DNA of 64,000 nucleotides from Platycnemis pennipes (Eukaryota; Arthropoda; Insecta; Odonata; Platycnemididae), in contig OW121852.1 in NCBI GenBank assembly GCA_933228895.1, forward strand, positions 60,182,872 to 60,246,871. Reading direction: 5' to 3'. The translations under genes and the position numbers were made by a program. The first letter of the stretch is position 1; the number at the start of each line of letters is the position of its first letter. Shown here in pieces: positions 45,588-56,999 of this stretch. The notes below the pieces were generated by a model. That model had not been told where the DNA came from. It worked only from the letters and a program-made list of their open reading frames with translations, and ran no database searches.

Positions 45588-46858
45588 GTAATCAATCCTT
45601 AAATTGGTTCCACACATCTTTTCACTCGATTCTCCCATCAGCTAAAATCTTGGTATTAAAACATTTTTTTCCTTTCATAACCTTAACAAAATACTCCATA
45701 CATTTCATCCGAGGCCTTCCTTTTCCATACTTCCCATTCACTTTTCCCTCGATGATTGATTTCAAAATCATGTCTCAAGATACGGCCGGTTAATTTGTTC
45801 CGTCCTCTTCTTAAGATTTTCAACAGACTTTTTTTTCCCACTTTTCTTAGGTCTTGTTCGTTTGCAGAAGGGTCTACTCATTTTATTTTCATCATTCTTC
45901 ACTACCACCTAATTTCAAATTCTCTAGCCTTGGTTGTTCTGCAGCTCTTATTGCCCATGTCCTACAGTCAAAAAGATCAAGCTCCAGATGTACGTTCTAA
46001 TTATGTGTTTATTATACTCATGGTTCTGCGCTTGTATTTGCAACTGTAAAGGCATTCTTCTTTCAGAAAAAAAGAACTATTTGCCTTACAGTAAGTAGAT
46101 TCTTCTTTTGATAAAATGCCCTTGGCCTGGGCTTTTCTGCAGACTATTTCTTTTTTGCTTCGTTAATCGTTGGTTACTCGGCTTCCAAGGTAACAGAACT
46201 CTTTCACCTCCTCCAGCTTTTGTTTTCCTAGTTTAACGTTGCTTTTGGCCTCTTCCCTCATGCTGCACACCAATATCATAGTCCTTTCATTCACCATCCA
46301 TTGTAATTTCATTGGTTATCAGCATCTTATTCAGATCCCTCTCTGTCTCTGCTATAAGTGCTATGTCATCAGCGAATCCCAGCATGCTTATTTTTTCTCC
46401 GTGGATAGTCACTCCAGAAGACTTCTCTTTGATTTCATTGATGGCTCTCTCGATGTAAACATTGAAAATACAGGAGACAGTGCACATCCTTGTCTCACCC
46501 CTTTCCTTATTCTTGCTTCTTCACAGCTGGGTCCAGATTTTATCACCGCTACTTGGTTTTTATACAAACTGTGGATAATTCCTCGATCATTGTACGACAC
46601 TCCAATTCCTTTCAGATGTCCAAGCATTGAATTCCAATCCACATTGTCAAAAGTCTTCTCTAAATCCACAATGCAATGAACATCGGTTGGTTCTTCTCCA
46701 TTCTCTTCTCTATGAGCATCCTAAGGGCAAATCTTTCACCCTTACTTTTCCAGAATACAAATTGATCTTCATCCAGGAACTCCTCAGCTTTTCGTTCTAT
46801 CCTTCTGTATCCTTAATTTACGCTTAACAAGACGAGTGAAGACTATTGTTCCCAATAA
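45588..46858 (-). mobile_element. LINE-A copy with RT palm to 3' end
   Basis: The longest LINE-A span in the window. On the minus strand it runs from the fingers/palm region (from about 46858) through the palm and thumb to the C-terminal tail, with the 3'-UTR block at 45598-45650. The CAT tail is worn to 'atcatcacc'. The coding part is broken by frameshifts and stops. The endonuclease part is absent. A shorter relative of its palm is at 60.1 kb. Confidence 0.85.
46287..46829 (-). pseudogene. LINE-A reverse-transcriptase palm, frameshifted
   Basis: Reading the minus strand downward from about 46829: 'EEFLDEDQFVFWKSKGERF' (normally an 'EDQFGF..' motif), then 'VDLEKTFDNVDW' split by a frame change (the 'D.EKAFD' metal-binding Asp), then 'GVRQGCALSP' (near 46500, the conserved 'R.G..QG...SP' loop), then 'LGFADDIALIAET' (near 46370), the 'Y/F-A-D-D' catalytic pair. 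The catalytic Asp residues are still readable, but at least two frame changes and other lesions make it non-functional. These motifs place the element among non-LTR RTs. Confidence 0.85.
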
Positions 46859-47014
46859 TTTTAAAAATTAATGTGGCATTAAAAGTTATATTCGCCACAA
46901 AAAAGAATATTTGCTGTTTCTATGAAGAATTACTAACTCGGTTCTATGCAAAATTCTAGAATGACATACCGCAAACTCTGAACCGCGACCATCATGAAAT
47001 CAGAAAAATTTTTA

Positions 47015-47115
47015 TCCCGAAATAACATCAGCCGAGATAAGATTCAAACTCGTGTCAAATGAGGTTGACCTGTCAACTCACCACCGACCTAGCTACCAAA
47101 GATGACTTCGGAGGC
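47015..47115 (-). repeat. tRNA-like repeat, copy 1
   Basis: On the minus strand: 'ggtcggtggtgagttgacagg' (47070-47091, A box), then 'cgagtttgaatcttatctcgg' (47031-47052, B box). About 80% identical by eye to 47955-48058, 940 bp downstream in the same orientation. Confidence 0.6.
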
Positions 47116-47119
47116 TACC

Positions 47120-47950
47120 TAATACTTCGCCGTTCCGTCGACTACAAGAAAATCTTTTAAGCTCCAGCAAATGTTAACACTAATTGCTCGCCAAATATTA
47201 AATTTCATCTGCTACTTCCGATAGATTTTTGCAAAATTTCCCTTGTATAATGGGATTAAGGATTCCAGGGAAAGATATTATTGAGAAAGTGGTCAGTGGA
47301 CATTGTTAATGAAGTCCATTATGGTCAGAGAAACGACAAACCGTGTATCGCTTAAGCTGATATTAAGATTTCTATAGGTAAAACCGTTTTCTTCAATGCC
47401 ACACATAAAAAATCATATAGCTACACATATTCTTAAAAGATCATTTTCATAAAAAAGTTACAGTGTGACACAATATCCGGGAAAAACTTAACGGATTTCT
47501 CATTCATCAAGCCAGGTACGAGCATGGAACAAACAACGATCGGAAGACAAGAAATACCGAATACGAGAAAAGAAATCATTGATAACTGCGAAAATTATTA
47601 TTAACAGCAATAGTTCGTTTCCCATCAATGCTATCGAATCCATTCTTCATTGACGAAAATTGGAAAAAAGGAACAGGTGAAATAGTCATACTCCACCATA
47701 AACTACTTATTATGACTTCCAAATATATCTTATATTGTTCTTTTCAAGCGTAAACAAAATCAGGGATGAATTAAGACTATGGTTAACACCTCGTAGTACA
47801 TAAACAATAATTTCACGTTTACAACAACAACAGACCTTATCCTCGAAAAAACTAATCAGAATTCAACACTCAAATGTTATCAAGCTAAGGTCAGAGTACA
47901 ATTCATCGCAATCACAAATTTCATAATCAATTTAAATACTTACCCCATCA
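47120..47950. other. No recognisable feature
   Basis: AT-rich spacer between the two tRNA-like repeats. Confidence 0.45.
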
Positions 47951-47954
47951 AATG

Positions 47955-48058
47955 GGATTCAACCCGAAATAAAACTTAGCCGAGATGAGATTCAAGCCCG
48001 TACCAAATGAGTTGACCTGTCAGCTCACCACCGACCTAAGTGCCAACGATGACTATAC
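47955..48058 (-). repeat. tRNA-like repeat, copy 2
   Basis: Same order as copy 1: 'ggtcggtggtgagctgacagg' (48017-48037) and 'cgggcttgaatctcatctcgg' (47978-47998). Shares 'ccgaaataa' upstream and 'gatgact' downstream with copy 1. Possibly SINE-2-like, or a segmental duplication. Confidence 0.6.
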
Positions 48059-48064
48059 TGAGAA

Positions 48065-50075
48065 CTTACCTAGAAAGAAAAAAAGTAAATATTAGTTTCA
48101 AAAGAACACATAATTTCAGTCGTGGTCCAAACATGAATATTTGTTCAAAAAATAAGCGTAAACCTGTAGCACGTCAGTAAGCACAGAAAAAGACCGAAGA
48201 AAGCATAATACTTGCATTAATATTATGTCGCCTAATGAGGCGAGACCCCTTACTACTTCTCGTGTACCTCATTTACCTTTTATATAATGGTCAGACTTAC
48301 TTTGGTTGCAACTTATTCTACCAACATTGGTACCAAGTCTGGGAAGAGTCCCCGACTGCAAATTATTTTCTCAAGGTGACCATGATTTATCGAAGCTTTA
48401 TGCGATAAAGCCCTTAACTCCGAAACTGACACTATTTTGAGTCCCTGTAACCCAGCCGATGTTTTATTGGCCTGACTGATGCAAATTGTTTGTACGCAAT
48501 GCAATATGCATTCGGTGCTGGCACAGTAAAAAGCGACAACGAAATGCCAAGGTACCTCTTTAAGACATGGTATGCTAATTCGCTGGATATTAAAAGATCC
48601 TGAAATACACGCTCCAAATTCTCAAATATTCACGACCTACTACGTGACCTTCGATCAATATCCATGCTCTAAAATTCCTATCATCCTCTAGATCACACCT
48701 CTATAAATTTAGACAAGTGGATATATCATCACAATAATAATTGTTTTAAATCAATTACCATGGGAACTAGGCATAGCAAGCGGAACATTCCAGATGAACA
48801 TCTAGGAATGAATTCATTAATCACATTCCCAACTCTTTCAAATCTACCACTGGGGCATTGTGAAGAAATGATCGGGTGCTTTGTTTGCTAGCGACACTTT
48901 CATTTCAAAATCACCCTGAATCGGCACCATCACATACCATCGTTCCAGGAGATACGCCGTGAAATTATTACGAATGAAAAGAACAATATTTATTACACCA
49001 GAAATTTGCTTTTAAAGTGACACTGAGAATATAATGAACTTGGAAATTGGGACCCATCTTCTACTGTGAATATGAAAGACACTTGCAACGTTTGGTACAG
49101 TCGATAATAAGAGCCTTCAAGAAACACCTGAAAGATTGGCCGCGTAGGTGGATTTACAATTTCACCTAACCACGCTTCAATCCTTATTTATTATCACCAT
49201 GCAATTAAAACCGAACTATAGAGTGAAATTTTAATTAAATAATGAGGTAAGAGGTGCCTGTGGGTTAAAAGTAGGATCCCTAATGCATTCATGATTGAAA
49301 AATTTCTTTGAACTTAGAGTAGCGATGATGATTGATCTACACAACCTTTTAGCCGGAAATTCTGACCAACTTCTTTCAAACTACATCTTGCTTTAACTGT
49401 TATTAATAATTCCAGTTGCAGACATGATTAAAAAAACAACATTAAAATTCTTCAAAATGAACTTAGGTATACACAGAAGTTTCCTATCACGGAGAATATT
49501 TCTCTTAGTTTTCCCACTCTTTTAAGAGTGAAAAATTAAGAGATGAAGATACGACACCTCACAGTTGGGAAGTACGGTGGGTTCAAGACAAAATATATTC
49601 GGGAGAGGAAAACGAAAAGCCATCGAACCCTATTACGGAAGTCCGAGAAAAGAAATCAGCTCGATGCCCCCTGCAACCTTCCGAGGGTAAAAACAAAAAT
49701 GGGGGAGACGGTAATCAAATGAGGTACGAAGCGAACGAGCGAAGAATAAGATCCATGGGGAAGATCTAGAACGGATGGAGAGGTCAGAAAGGGGAGGAGG
49801 AGCAAGAAGAACTCTAAAGGATACCGAAAGGACTCCAAATGGGATTACATTACCACCGATGGTCCACCTCCGCAGTGGTAGGAAAGGTAACCAGATTACG
49901 ACGAAAAGGAAATGAAGAGAGAGAAAGAAAGAGCTACGGTGGCTCAAGATGCAAGACGAATTGAATTCCTTTGTCTCGTCGACAAAAAAAGTCGTTTTGG
50001 CATCAAGACACATCGATACCTAGACTAAACTTTTAGAATAGGATTATTAGGATATTACTAGTATATGTTGGTATT
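48065..50075. other. Unassigned, with a purine-rich patch at 49.6-49.95 kb
   Basis: The patch is strongly purine-biased on the plus strand and opens a 126-residue minus frame (49633-50013) rich in Phe, Leu and Ser. That is what a pyrimidine-rich template gives by chance. No other feature. Confidence 0.4.
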
Positions 50076-50079
50076 TGTA

Positions 50080-50228
50080 AATACTTATGGAGTGGAGGGA
50101 CATAGGAGAGAAACCCAGCATCGGCATGAAACTGAACATAGCGACAGAAGCCTAGGGGTTCATTTTTTTGCGTCCCATCCTACGGTCAGAGTACTGATCT
50201 GTATGTGTTCTCCAACACATCACTCAAG
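50080..50228 (-). mobile_element. SINE-1 body, head missing
   Basis: On the minus strand: 'gagaacacatacagatcagtactctgacc' in part (50190-50220), 'ggatgggacgcaaaaaaatg' (50160-50180), 'catgccgatgctgggtttctctcc' in part (50108-50131). Core and middle are well kept. Confidence 0.7.
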
Positions 50229-50229
50229 T

Positions 50230-50665
50230 AGGGTGGGTAGGGTACATCTACCCTCGGGAAGGATGCCAAGAACTCGAGCCACCACACCAACCCTGTCCCT
50301 CTTTTACTCTTTTTTTACTGTGGATGTTCTACCAAAGTATTGATGAAGGTATGAATGCATGCAACATACAAGCAACGCAAACTGTATCTTGAAATATATT
50401 TGGCATAGCAGGAATTTGTTCCTCTTAGCGGCAAGCTTCTCACCTCATCTCATAGCATTTATGAAACAAATCCTTTTCCTCCGTATACCCTCCTTATCTG
50501 TAATGCGGTCTTCAGCATTATATCTCTTGTGCCCTAGAAAAAGCCTATGGCAAAGGCAGGGAAACATTGGTTTGAAAAATGAATTTTCTGACTACGACTC
50601 ATAGTCGGAAGATCCAACTGTTTATGATATATCGCACCGACTAACTTGATCTCATACCTAAGACA
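50230..50665. other. No recognisable feature
   Basis: Short frames only. Possible weak continuation of the SINE-1 flank to 50290. Confidence 0.4.
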
Positions 50666-50667
50666 GC

Positions 50668-50800
50668 ACAACACCCATGCTCGTGGCAAGATTCGTACCC
50701 ACGAAAATTGGGTTGTCTGGCCTGACCGTAACACCTGCCACACACCCTCGCGGTGGCTTGCAGGGTATCGTGTAGATGTACCCGATCTAGCAACTAACGC
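50668..50800 (-). repeat. tRNA-like head with GC-rich hairpin block
   Basis: On the minus strand: 'gtgggtacgaatcttgcc' (50685-50702, B-box-like) and 'gttacggtcaggccagac' (50717-50734). The adjoining 'cctgccacacaccctcgcggtggcttgcagg' (50735-50765) can pair with itself, and 'gtgtagatgta' follows. That adjoining block is shared with 43.75 kb. Confidence 0.45.
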
Positions 50801-50959
50801 CAATTCTCTAAAGAGGTCAGCTTTTATGGATATAATGAATGAATGGAGCCGAATAGAGGGAGTAGCAATAAAAAAAATGTACGTTATGAAGTGTCGGTCG
50901 AGACTGTCCATGAAAACCCTACGCTCATCAGTAGAGAACCAATATTTTGATAATCTAAA

Positions 50960-51348
50960 TAAAGAAATTGTGGCATGGGCATCAGCAGAGAAGTTAAAAT
51001 TGGAAGCATGTTAAAAATAAAAAGATGATGGAGCTGGAATACATCTACCGAGTAACAAACGAGGAAGTACTGAAAAGGGTGAAATAAAAGAAAAGAATGC
51101 TAGAAAATCTAAAAATAAGATGGGACGACCTAATCAGTCATAACTTAAAGAATAATGATCTGTTTAAGTAAAACGCCGAGGGCAAAATTAAGCGGAAAGA
51201 ATGCACAGGAAGATCAGTATGAGACACATATGTGGTGCAAGCCGCTACGGATGTAAAAGAGAAGAATTATATGAGCGTGAAGAGGTTTCGGTCATATTAA
51301 TCAAGTGGAGAGATAAACCAACCAATTGAGGACTAGTGATGAGAAAAT
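50960..51348 (+). mobile_element. LINE-A C-terminal remnant, very decayed
   Basis: Plus strand: 'YRVTNEEVLKRV' (51044-51082), 'DDLISHNLKNNDL' (51123-51164), 'GRSV' and 'VVQAATDVKEKNYMSVKRF' (51207-51292). It ends near 'caaccaattgaggactagtgatgag' (51318-51343), the eroded 3' UTR. Several stops. Confidence 0.65.
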
Positions 51349-51349
51349 G

Positions 51350-53805
51350 CAATGTCGGTGCATTTGATGTGAATGTTCGAAAACTTATTAAAAATTAAGA
51401 AAACTTCTGAATGTAAAAAGTTATAAAATTTAGGATGTGATGATATCTAAGTTATATCTCACGAAATAACATCTTTTTTTAAACAAAAGAGCACAGATGA
51501 TGAGCAGTTTATGCTTCGCCTTAGGCGCAAATGACGCTAAGCTGCCCTGAGATACAAATGCGACGTCGCCGCAAGAAACCGAAATGTCAATGTGTCAACG
51601 CTGTGGCGATATTCAATTTACATCGCGCAGCACTACTCGAAAATCGAATTTCAGACTCGCCCCGAGAATAGAGACAAGGAAAATTTTGAAGGAGGAAGAA
51701 TGAAAGCGAAGAGAGACGTCAGGAGTCGGGGACGACAGTGAGGTGAAGAAGCGATGGAAAAAGAAGCAGGATTCAGACAAGTATCGACCGCATGGTGGGA
51801 GAGGAAAAGGAGGCTGCTGCGGAAGGAAGATGTGAGAGATGAAAGAGAATTTCAATGCTTGACAAGGACGGGAGAAAAATAAAATTGAGGTAAACTTGCG
51901 CATACAGGGGGAGGGGGGCGCTCTTCGGTAGTAAGAAAGATGCCGCCTCCGGCGACGGAATGCCTATCGTTTTGACCGAGATTCTTAAGTGAGGGAGCAG
52001 AAATATCGCTGACATGCACCGGAATTCGGGTCGAAAGGAGTTCGTCAAAAGGCATCAATGCTTAGGCCTTCCCTTGATCCCGAGAACAAATTGAACAAAA
52101 GCGTCTTATTAGATACAGCTTACTTTTAACTTATCGCGAAACTGCAAATCTCTTCTAACCCCAGAAGGAACCTCAAAGGTTTCAACCTGGGGGAATCTCG
52201 GACACAATCTCCAACAGCTGCGTCATTTAGTGCTTCTAGCAATCGGTCGCACATATTAGCTCGACATCTTACAAAAGTATTATGACACAGAGAAAAAAAA
52301 TATACTTTATAATATATATTTTCCCTATATACTATTTCAATCTTTTCTGTGTTTATCCAACAAAAATGGATCAATCTTTTCTGTGTTTATCCAACAAAAA
52401 TGGATCAAATTTTATATAGTTCATTAGGATTCATTGATAGATTACTACCAGTTAGGGTAGTTTTGATAACGTATAACCCTTCTTTGCAATAATTTCACCC
52501 AACGACTTATTTCCCTCGGCTGTTTCTCTCTTCAGATCAAGGGATTGCCTTACTCTCTACCTGCTATAAAAAATACGTTCACAATAAATATCATTCACTA
52601 CCTATACAACAATTTTACCACCTTAAAAATGAAACAGTATTAAATAAATACAACTATTTATAATTTTAAATGAGGTAGCTTTGTCGCCATCAAAAAAAAT
52701 ATATATTGAAGTGAAAACGAAATAATTTCTCTCGGGCACTGTATTGTGTAACGCCACTGCAAATAACGTGGAGATAATTGCTTCAAAACAGAACTGATAA
52801 CACTGAACCTTGGCTGCAGTCTTCTTTTCGAGAATGAAACCAAAAAAGAAAGCAATACCTTCGTAACTTAACCTTTAATTACTGGATAAATTGTCAATAA
52901 TCAATCGGTTCAATAGAAACAGTTCTGTGCCAACTTAATGTACGTACTATTTCCATCCTTTTCATTGCTGGAAAATAACATTAATGCCATGGCCAATGTG
53001 AGTGAGAAATTTCTCATCCAAAGAAAGGTGCATATTCTCAATCCTGTTTGCAAATATAAGCCCATGTCCAGTTGCTCTTGAAGGGACTCAGCACTTATCT
53101 AATATCAACATCTAGGCTTTAATATGCCGTCTTCGATTAAGATATAGATTCTTCTCATTAAAAAATTTTTGGCATCGTTGCAACTTTGAATGCAAAAGAA
53201 AAAAACTGCAAACAGAGTTTAGTCAGCAGGACAATTGACCGTGCCTAATGCTTCATCAGCTATTCTCACCTGAGAGGATAAATGCCCAAGTATGGAGGAT
53301 GGTAGAGTCAAGCGCGTTAACAAACAAACGTCATTAGGCAGGTGTTTACAACAAAGAACTAAAAGGGTGGTTAAATTAGTAATTTCTAAAGAGCGAACAA
53401 TTAGGCTCCATATCGCTGGACTGCAACTGAGTGCTCTCATTAGTCTGAACCCCTCCAAAATAATCCAAACCATGAAGCACAAAGATATTCTTTTATCCGC
53501 TCAAAATGAAGAAGCGCACCTTTCATTTTTCATGAAACCTGTTTCATCCACTCCCTTTTCCCTCATTAGCATTACAAAAGCTCTACAAAAACAGAAAAAT
53601 CATGATATTTTCTACCGAAAGTATTATTTAAAGTTACTTTCTGAAGTGGGATAGATGCGGCAGTTGACATAATTTTTATCCTACAATATATGTAATGATT
53701 TATTTGACACCAATTAAGGTGGCTTTTGATGGAGTATACCTACTCAACTTTGAATTGTTTTTGCATAATCGCTCCACCTCTACACTATTTATAACTTCAA
53801 TTCAG
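51350..53805. other. Unassigned; purine-rich patch and a short tandem duplication
   Basis: 51640-51920 is purine-rich on the plus strand and gives chance minus frames (51613-52058). 52337-52404 is a perfect 34-bp tandem duplication. The 120-residue plus frame at 53292-53654 has no recognisable domain. Confidence 0.4.
52337..52404 (+). repeat. Perfect 34-bp direct tandem duplication
   Basis: Two identical units, 52337-52370 and 52371-52404, each starting 'tcaatcttttctgtg' and ending 'aaaaatgga'. The first bases of a third unit (tcaa) follow. Confidence 0.95.
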
Positions 53806-53807
53806 TA

Positions 53808-54690
53808 TTTTTCCTCATCATCATCATCATCATCGGTCAACAATCCTAGGATTGGTTTGAAGCAGCCCTCCACTCGATTCTTCCATCGGCCAACCTCTTC
53901 ATATTAACGTAATTCTTCTCTTTCATGTCCTTCATGGCCTGTTCCATATAACTCATAAGACGCCTTCCTTTGCCGTTCTTTCGGTTTACTTTTCCCTCGA
54001 CGATTGTCTTCATCAGACCATTATGTCTCAATATATGACCGAGTAAGTTGTCCCGCCTTCTTCTTAGGGTATGCAGAAGACTCCTCTTATCTACCACTCT
54101 TCTTAAGACTTCTTCGTTTGTCACTCAGTCGATCCATTTAATCTTCATCATTCTTCTCTAGAACTACATTTCGAATACTTCCACCCTTTTCTTCTCCGCT
54201 GCTGTCATCGTCCATGCCTCACTGCCGTAAAGAAACATGCTCCAAATGTGCGTCCTGATGAATTGTTTCCTTACTTCTACTCTTGTATTTCAAGAAGTAA
54301 GTAGATTCTTCTTTTGGCAGAATACCCTCTTTGTCTGAGCTATTCTACTATATCTTTTTTGCTTCGTCCATCGTTGGTTACTCGCCTTCCCAAGTAACAG
54401 AACTCTTTAATCTCTTCCAGTTTTTGCTTTCCTAGTTTAACATTGGTTTTGGTCTCTTCTCTCCTACTGCACACCAATATCTTAGTCTTCTTCTTATTGA
54501 TTTTCAGCTGATATCTCGCCATGGTGCTTTCCATAGTTATTAGAATCTTATTCAGATCCCTCCCTGACTCATCTACGAATGCTATGTCATCAGAGAATTT
54601 TTTCTCCGCGTAAATTCACTCCAGAAGACTTCTCTTTGGTTTTATTGATGGCTCTCTCGATGTAAACATTAAAAAAACCATTTTTCCTAC
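53808..54690 (-). mobile_element. LINE-A copy, thumb to 3' end
   Basis: Well-kept 3' end: a perfect (CAT)n tail (53816-53833), then the UTR block with the perfect 14-bp palindrome 'caatcctaggattg' (53840-53853). C-terminal coding sequence follows on the minus strand to about 54680, where 'NVYIERAIN' from just before the 'FADD' box is visible. 5' truncated inside the palm. A 'SEAWT' relic ('catgcctcactgccg', minus reading) lies near 54213-54228. Confidence 0.9.
53846..54124 (-). pseudogene. LINE-A pol C-terminal tail, open for 92 residues
   Basis: Reads 'MTNEEVLRRVVDKRSLLHTL' at its start, 'LLGHILRHNGLMKTIVEGKV' in the middle (residues about 27-46), 'LMSYMEQAMKDMKEKNYVNM' near 56-75 and ends 'EWRAASNQS' just before the 3' UTR. 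This is the conserved basic C-terminal domain of RTE-like pol proteins. Upstream, 54340-54534 is another open piece ('ARYQLKINKKKTKILVCSRR' near its start), separated by frame changes. The copy lacks the palm and endonuclease. Confidence 0.85.
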
Positions 54691-54694
54691 GTTC

Positions 54695-55840
54695 ACTTTA
54701 AAAAATAAGACTTTTCTTTTGATACTTTAAAAAAAATTTTTATAGTTTCTACATTCTACTTCTAATTATTTATTATTCACCACATATATTTCATCATATC
54801 GGAGTTTCAAAGGGATAAGAACAATTGAAATTCTCGTAACCACAGCCAAAAACGTGTACAGATTCTAGTTTTTACAGGATATGAAAAATGACTACGAAAT
54901 AAAATAAGGTACCCATAGAATGTGTCACTGTGTCAGCGGACACATGGAGTCCCGAATATTTTCCCTCTATCATACTAAACAATACATCATTTCACCACGG
55001 GCAGTTGTACTTCAAAAATTGAGCTTACTTATGCATAAACAGAAAAGACTCCGGCCCCTGAATTACTTAGAAAAGCATCTAATAAAACCATAATAGCAGT
55101 AGTCTATCTAAGCAGGATGGAGCTCAATATCACAATATAAAAAAAGTTAAATATTCGGGAAAATACATTTTTGACCCACATTCAAGTATTTCCCTTGAAA
55201 TGGTGTAAACCATGTATGTTTGATCATTATTGACTGTTGTGGGAGAAAAATAAATATACATATTCTCTCGTTATTATAAACGAAGCTCTTGCACAGTTTT
55301 GAACTCTGTGAAACTCAAAAACACTACCGTTACAAAAAATCCTTCACTTAAGATCTAAGGCTTTAAAAATAATAACTCTGCTGACAATTACCTAGAACTA
55401 CAACATAGGAGCCCTGATCAATTTACTCCAAGAACCTTCAGGAGGAACTATAAAACATCAATCGTATTCTAAGAACGTCTATGGCAAATAACGATCGAAA
55501 ACGAAGTTACGTCTCAAACATTTAGATGGTAGCCCCATGCAAACGGATAATAACCCAGCAATCATGAGACCACGTCCTTTGAAAATTCAATGAATAATTA
55601 TAATCCCCTGATGGATCGATTGGGGAAAAGACACGATGATAAAATAAGAACCTAATTATGGATTCCTTCCCATGATATCGACTTCATTAAGTACACTACT
55701 GCATAAGTTATGAAAATGTCATGCGATGACATATCATACATATTTCATAGGAACGAAAGGATACCGGGGTATATGTGCCGCCAGAACTACGGAGCAAAAG
55801 GGAGTTCAGATATCAAGATGCAATCCGTTTTTTCATGGCT
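54695..55840. other. No recognisable feature
   Basis: AT-rich, no motif-bearing frame. Confidence 0.45.
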
Positions 55841-55844
55841 GTTT

Positions 55845-55910
55845 TCAAGTCTGTTTCCGCACTAATACGCGCTTCAAACCGGGAGGAAAGGTATAAGGAT
55901 AGGAATTGAA
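55845..55910 (-). mobile_element. SINE-1 tail fragment
   Basis: On the minus strand: 'ccgggaggaa' complement region and 'cagacttgaaaac' (55845-55857) with 'gcgtattagtgcgg' (55857-55871). Same tail as at 30.5 kb. Confidence 0.65.
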
Positions 55911-55929
55911 GTGAGTAAATTATTAAGTA

Positions 55930-56175
55930 TTAAGTGAAAGAGTTCTGTTACCTGGGAAGCAGAGTATAAGATTGAGCGAATTATAAATGAAGAAGTCTTA
56001 AGAAGAGTGGGATAATATAGAAGCCTACTGAAAACTTCACATTTTGAATGCTTCCAGCCTCCACTCCTCTGTTGCTATTATCATCCATGTCTCACTTCCA
56101 TAAAAAAGAGTGGGTTTGATAGTGAGAAGAATGAATTTCTTCAAAATATATATCTCAATAGCAGAGCTCACTTTA
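55930..56175. mobile_element. Rearranged LINE-A fragment with internal inversion
   Basis: Plus strand, 55938-56025: 'EFCYLGS' is followed almost directly by 'NEEVLRRVG', although these are separated by over 100 residues in the parent. On the minus strand, 56040-56130 matches the missing middle segment (compare 54171-54240: 'cactgccgtaaagaaacatgc' type sequence). The excised middle piece is therefore present but inverted and placed downstream. Confidence 0.6.
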
Positions 56176-56189
56176 ATATGGTAACTTTC

Positions 56190-56282
56190 CGCCTAATGTC
56201 AATGTCCTCAGGGAAGTTTCTTGTTCGACAAGAAGGCCTGCATCGATAGCGGGCACAGACTTGAAAACCACAGGAAATCCCA
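56190..56282 (+). mobile_element. SINE-1 core/tail fragment
   Basis: 'cgcctaatgtcaatg' (56188-56203) may be the worn core. 'gatagcgggcacagacttgaaaacc' (56245-56269) is the SINE-1 tail. It lies immediately upstream of another SINE-1 head. Confidence 0.55.
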
Positions 56283-56283
56283 A

Positions 56284-56425
56284 TAAGTATGGCAGAATAG
56301 GGTTGGTGTAGTGGCTAGAGTAGGAACTGGTCTCCAATCAAGAGGGCCCAGGTTCGAATCGCCGCCAAGGCGGTTTTATCATCGGTCGGTACTTGAGTAA
56401 GCATAGATCACTTCCAGTCCTAACT
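56284..56425 (+). mobile_element. SINE-1 head
   Basis: A box 'gggttggtgtagtggctagag' (56298-56318) and B box 'aggttcgaatcgccgcc' (56350-56367) are well preserved. The body is lost after 56420. Confidence 0.75.
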
Positions 56426-56427
56426 GT

Positions 56428-56998
56428 ATCGATATTTATTCGTATAAGCACATTTTACGTCCACGAATCGACCCCAAAGCAGCTCTCTCTTCCACTCGGA
56501 GGCGTCCTAGGCCGGAGTCGTTTACATCAAAGCAAGCGGCCGTCCAGGGATCTGACGACGGTGACTTTTGACAAATTTACACCTAGAGCCTCTTCCACTG
56601 CCGCCGTCGCCACCGATGATTTAAGACTCGCGGTCGGGAGGCGACGATGAGCAGAGCCCTTGATTCGAAATGCTTGCTCTCTGGAAAGAGACCGCTAGCT
56701 AGCAAGGCCATACTCCAGACAGAGTGATGTAATTAATCGAGCACCTGTTGCGTCGTGGAACCCATCGCAAGCAGCATCGGGACCCATCTCTCTCTCTCCC
56801 ATCGAATTCTAACGATTTGGGAGCAAAGGGAAGAGGACAGTTCGGCTCGAACTCCACCGTAGTACTATCCCCACTTCCCCCACCCCCCACGTAAACCCCA
56901 CTTCAATACATTCCCCACTGTAGAAGGAATACCTCATGATATTCATCATTGTTTTTGCAAAACTAAGACTGCTTCATTGCAGCCCTCTCTACCTCCCG
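56428..56998. other. GC-richer patch, unassigned
   Basis: CpG-rich at 56490-56700, with an 85-residue plus frame and a 63-residue minus frame. No domain. Confidence 0.35.
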
Positions 56999-56999
56999 G

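Noticed and set aside
46239..46679. 146-residue plus-strand frame
   Set aside because: Exactly antisense to the LINE-A reverse-transcriptase palm.
53816..53833. CAT-repeat microsatellite as an independent feature
   Set aside because: It is the 3' tail of the adjacent LINE-A, as are the CAT runs at 14952, 42961 and 61292.
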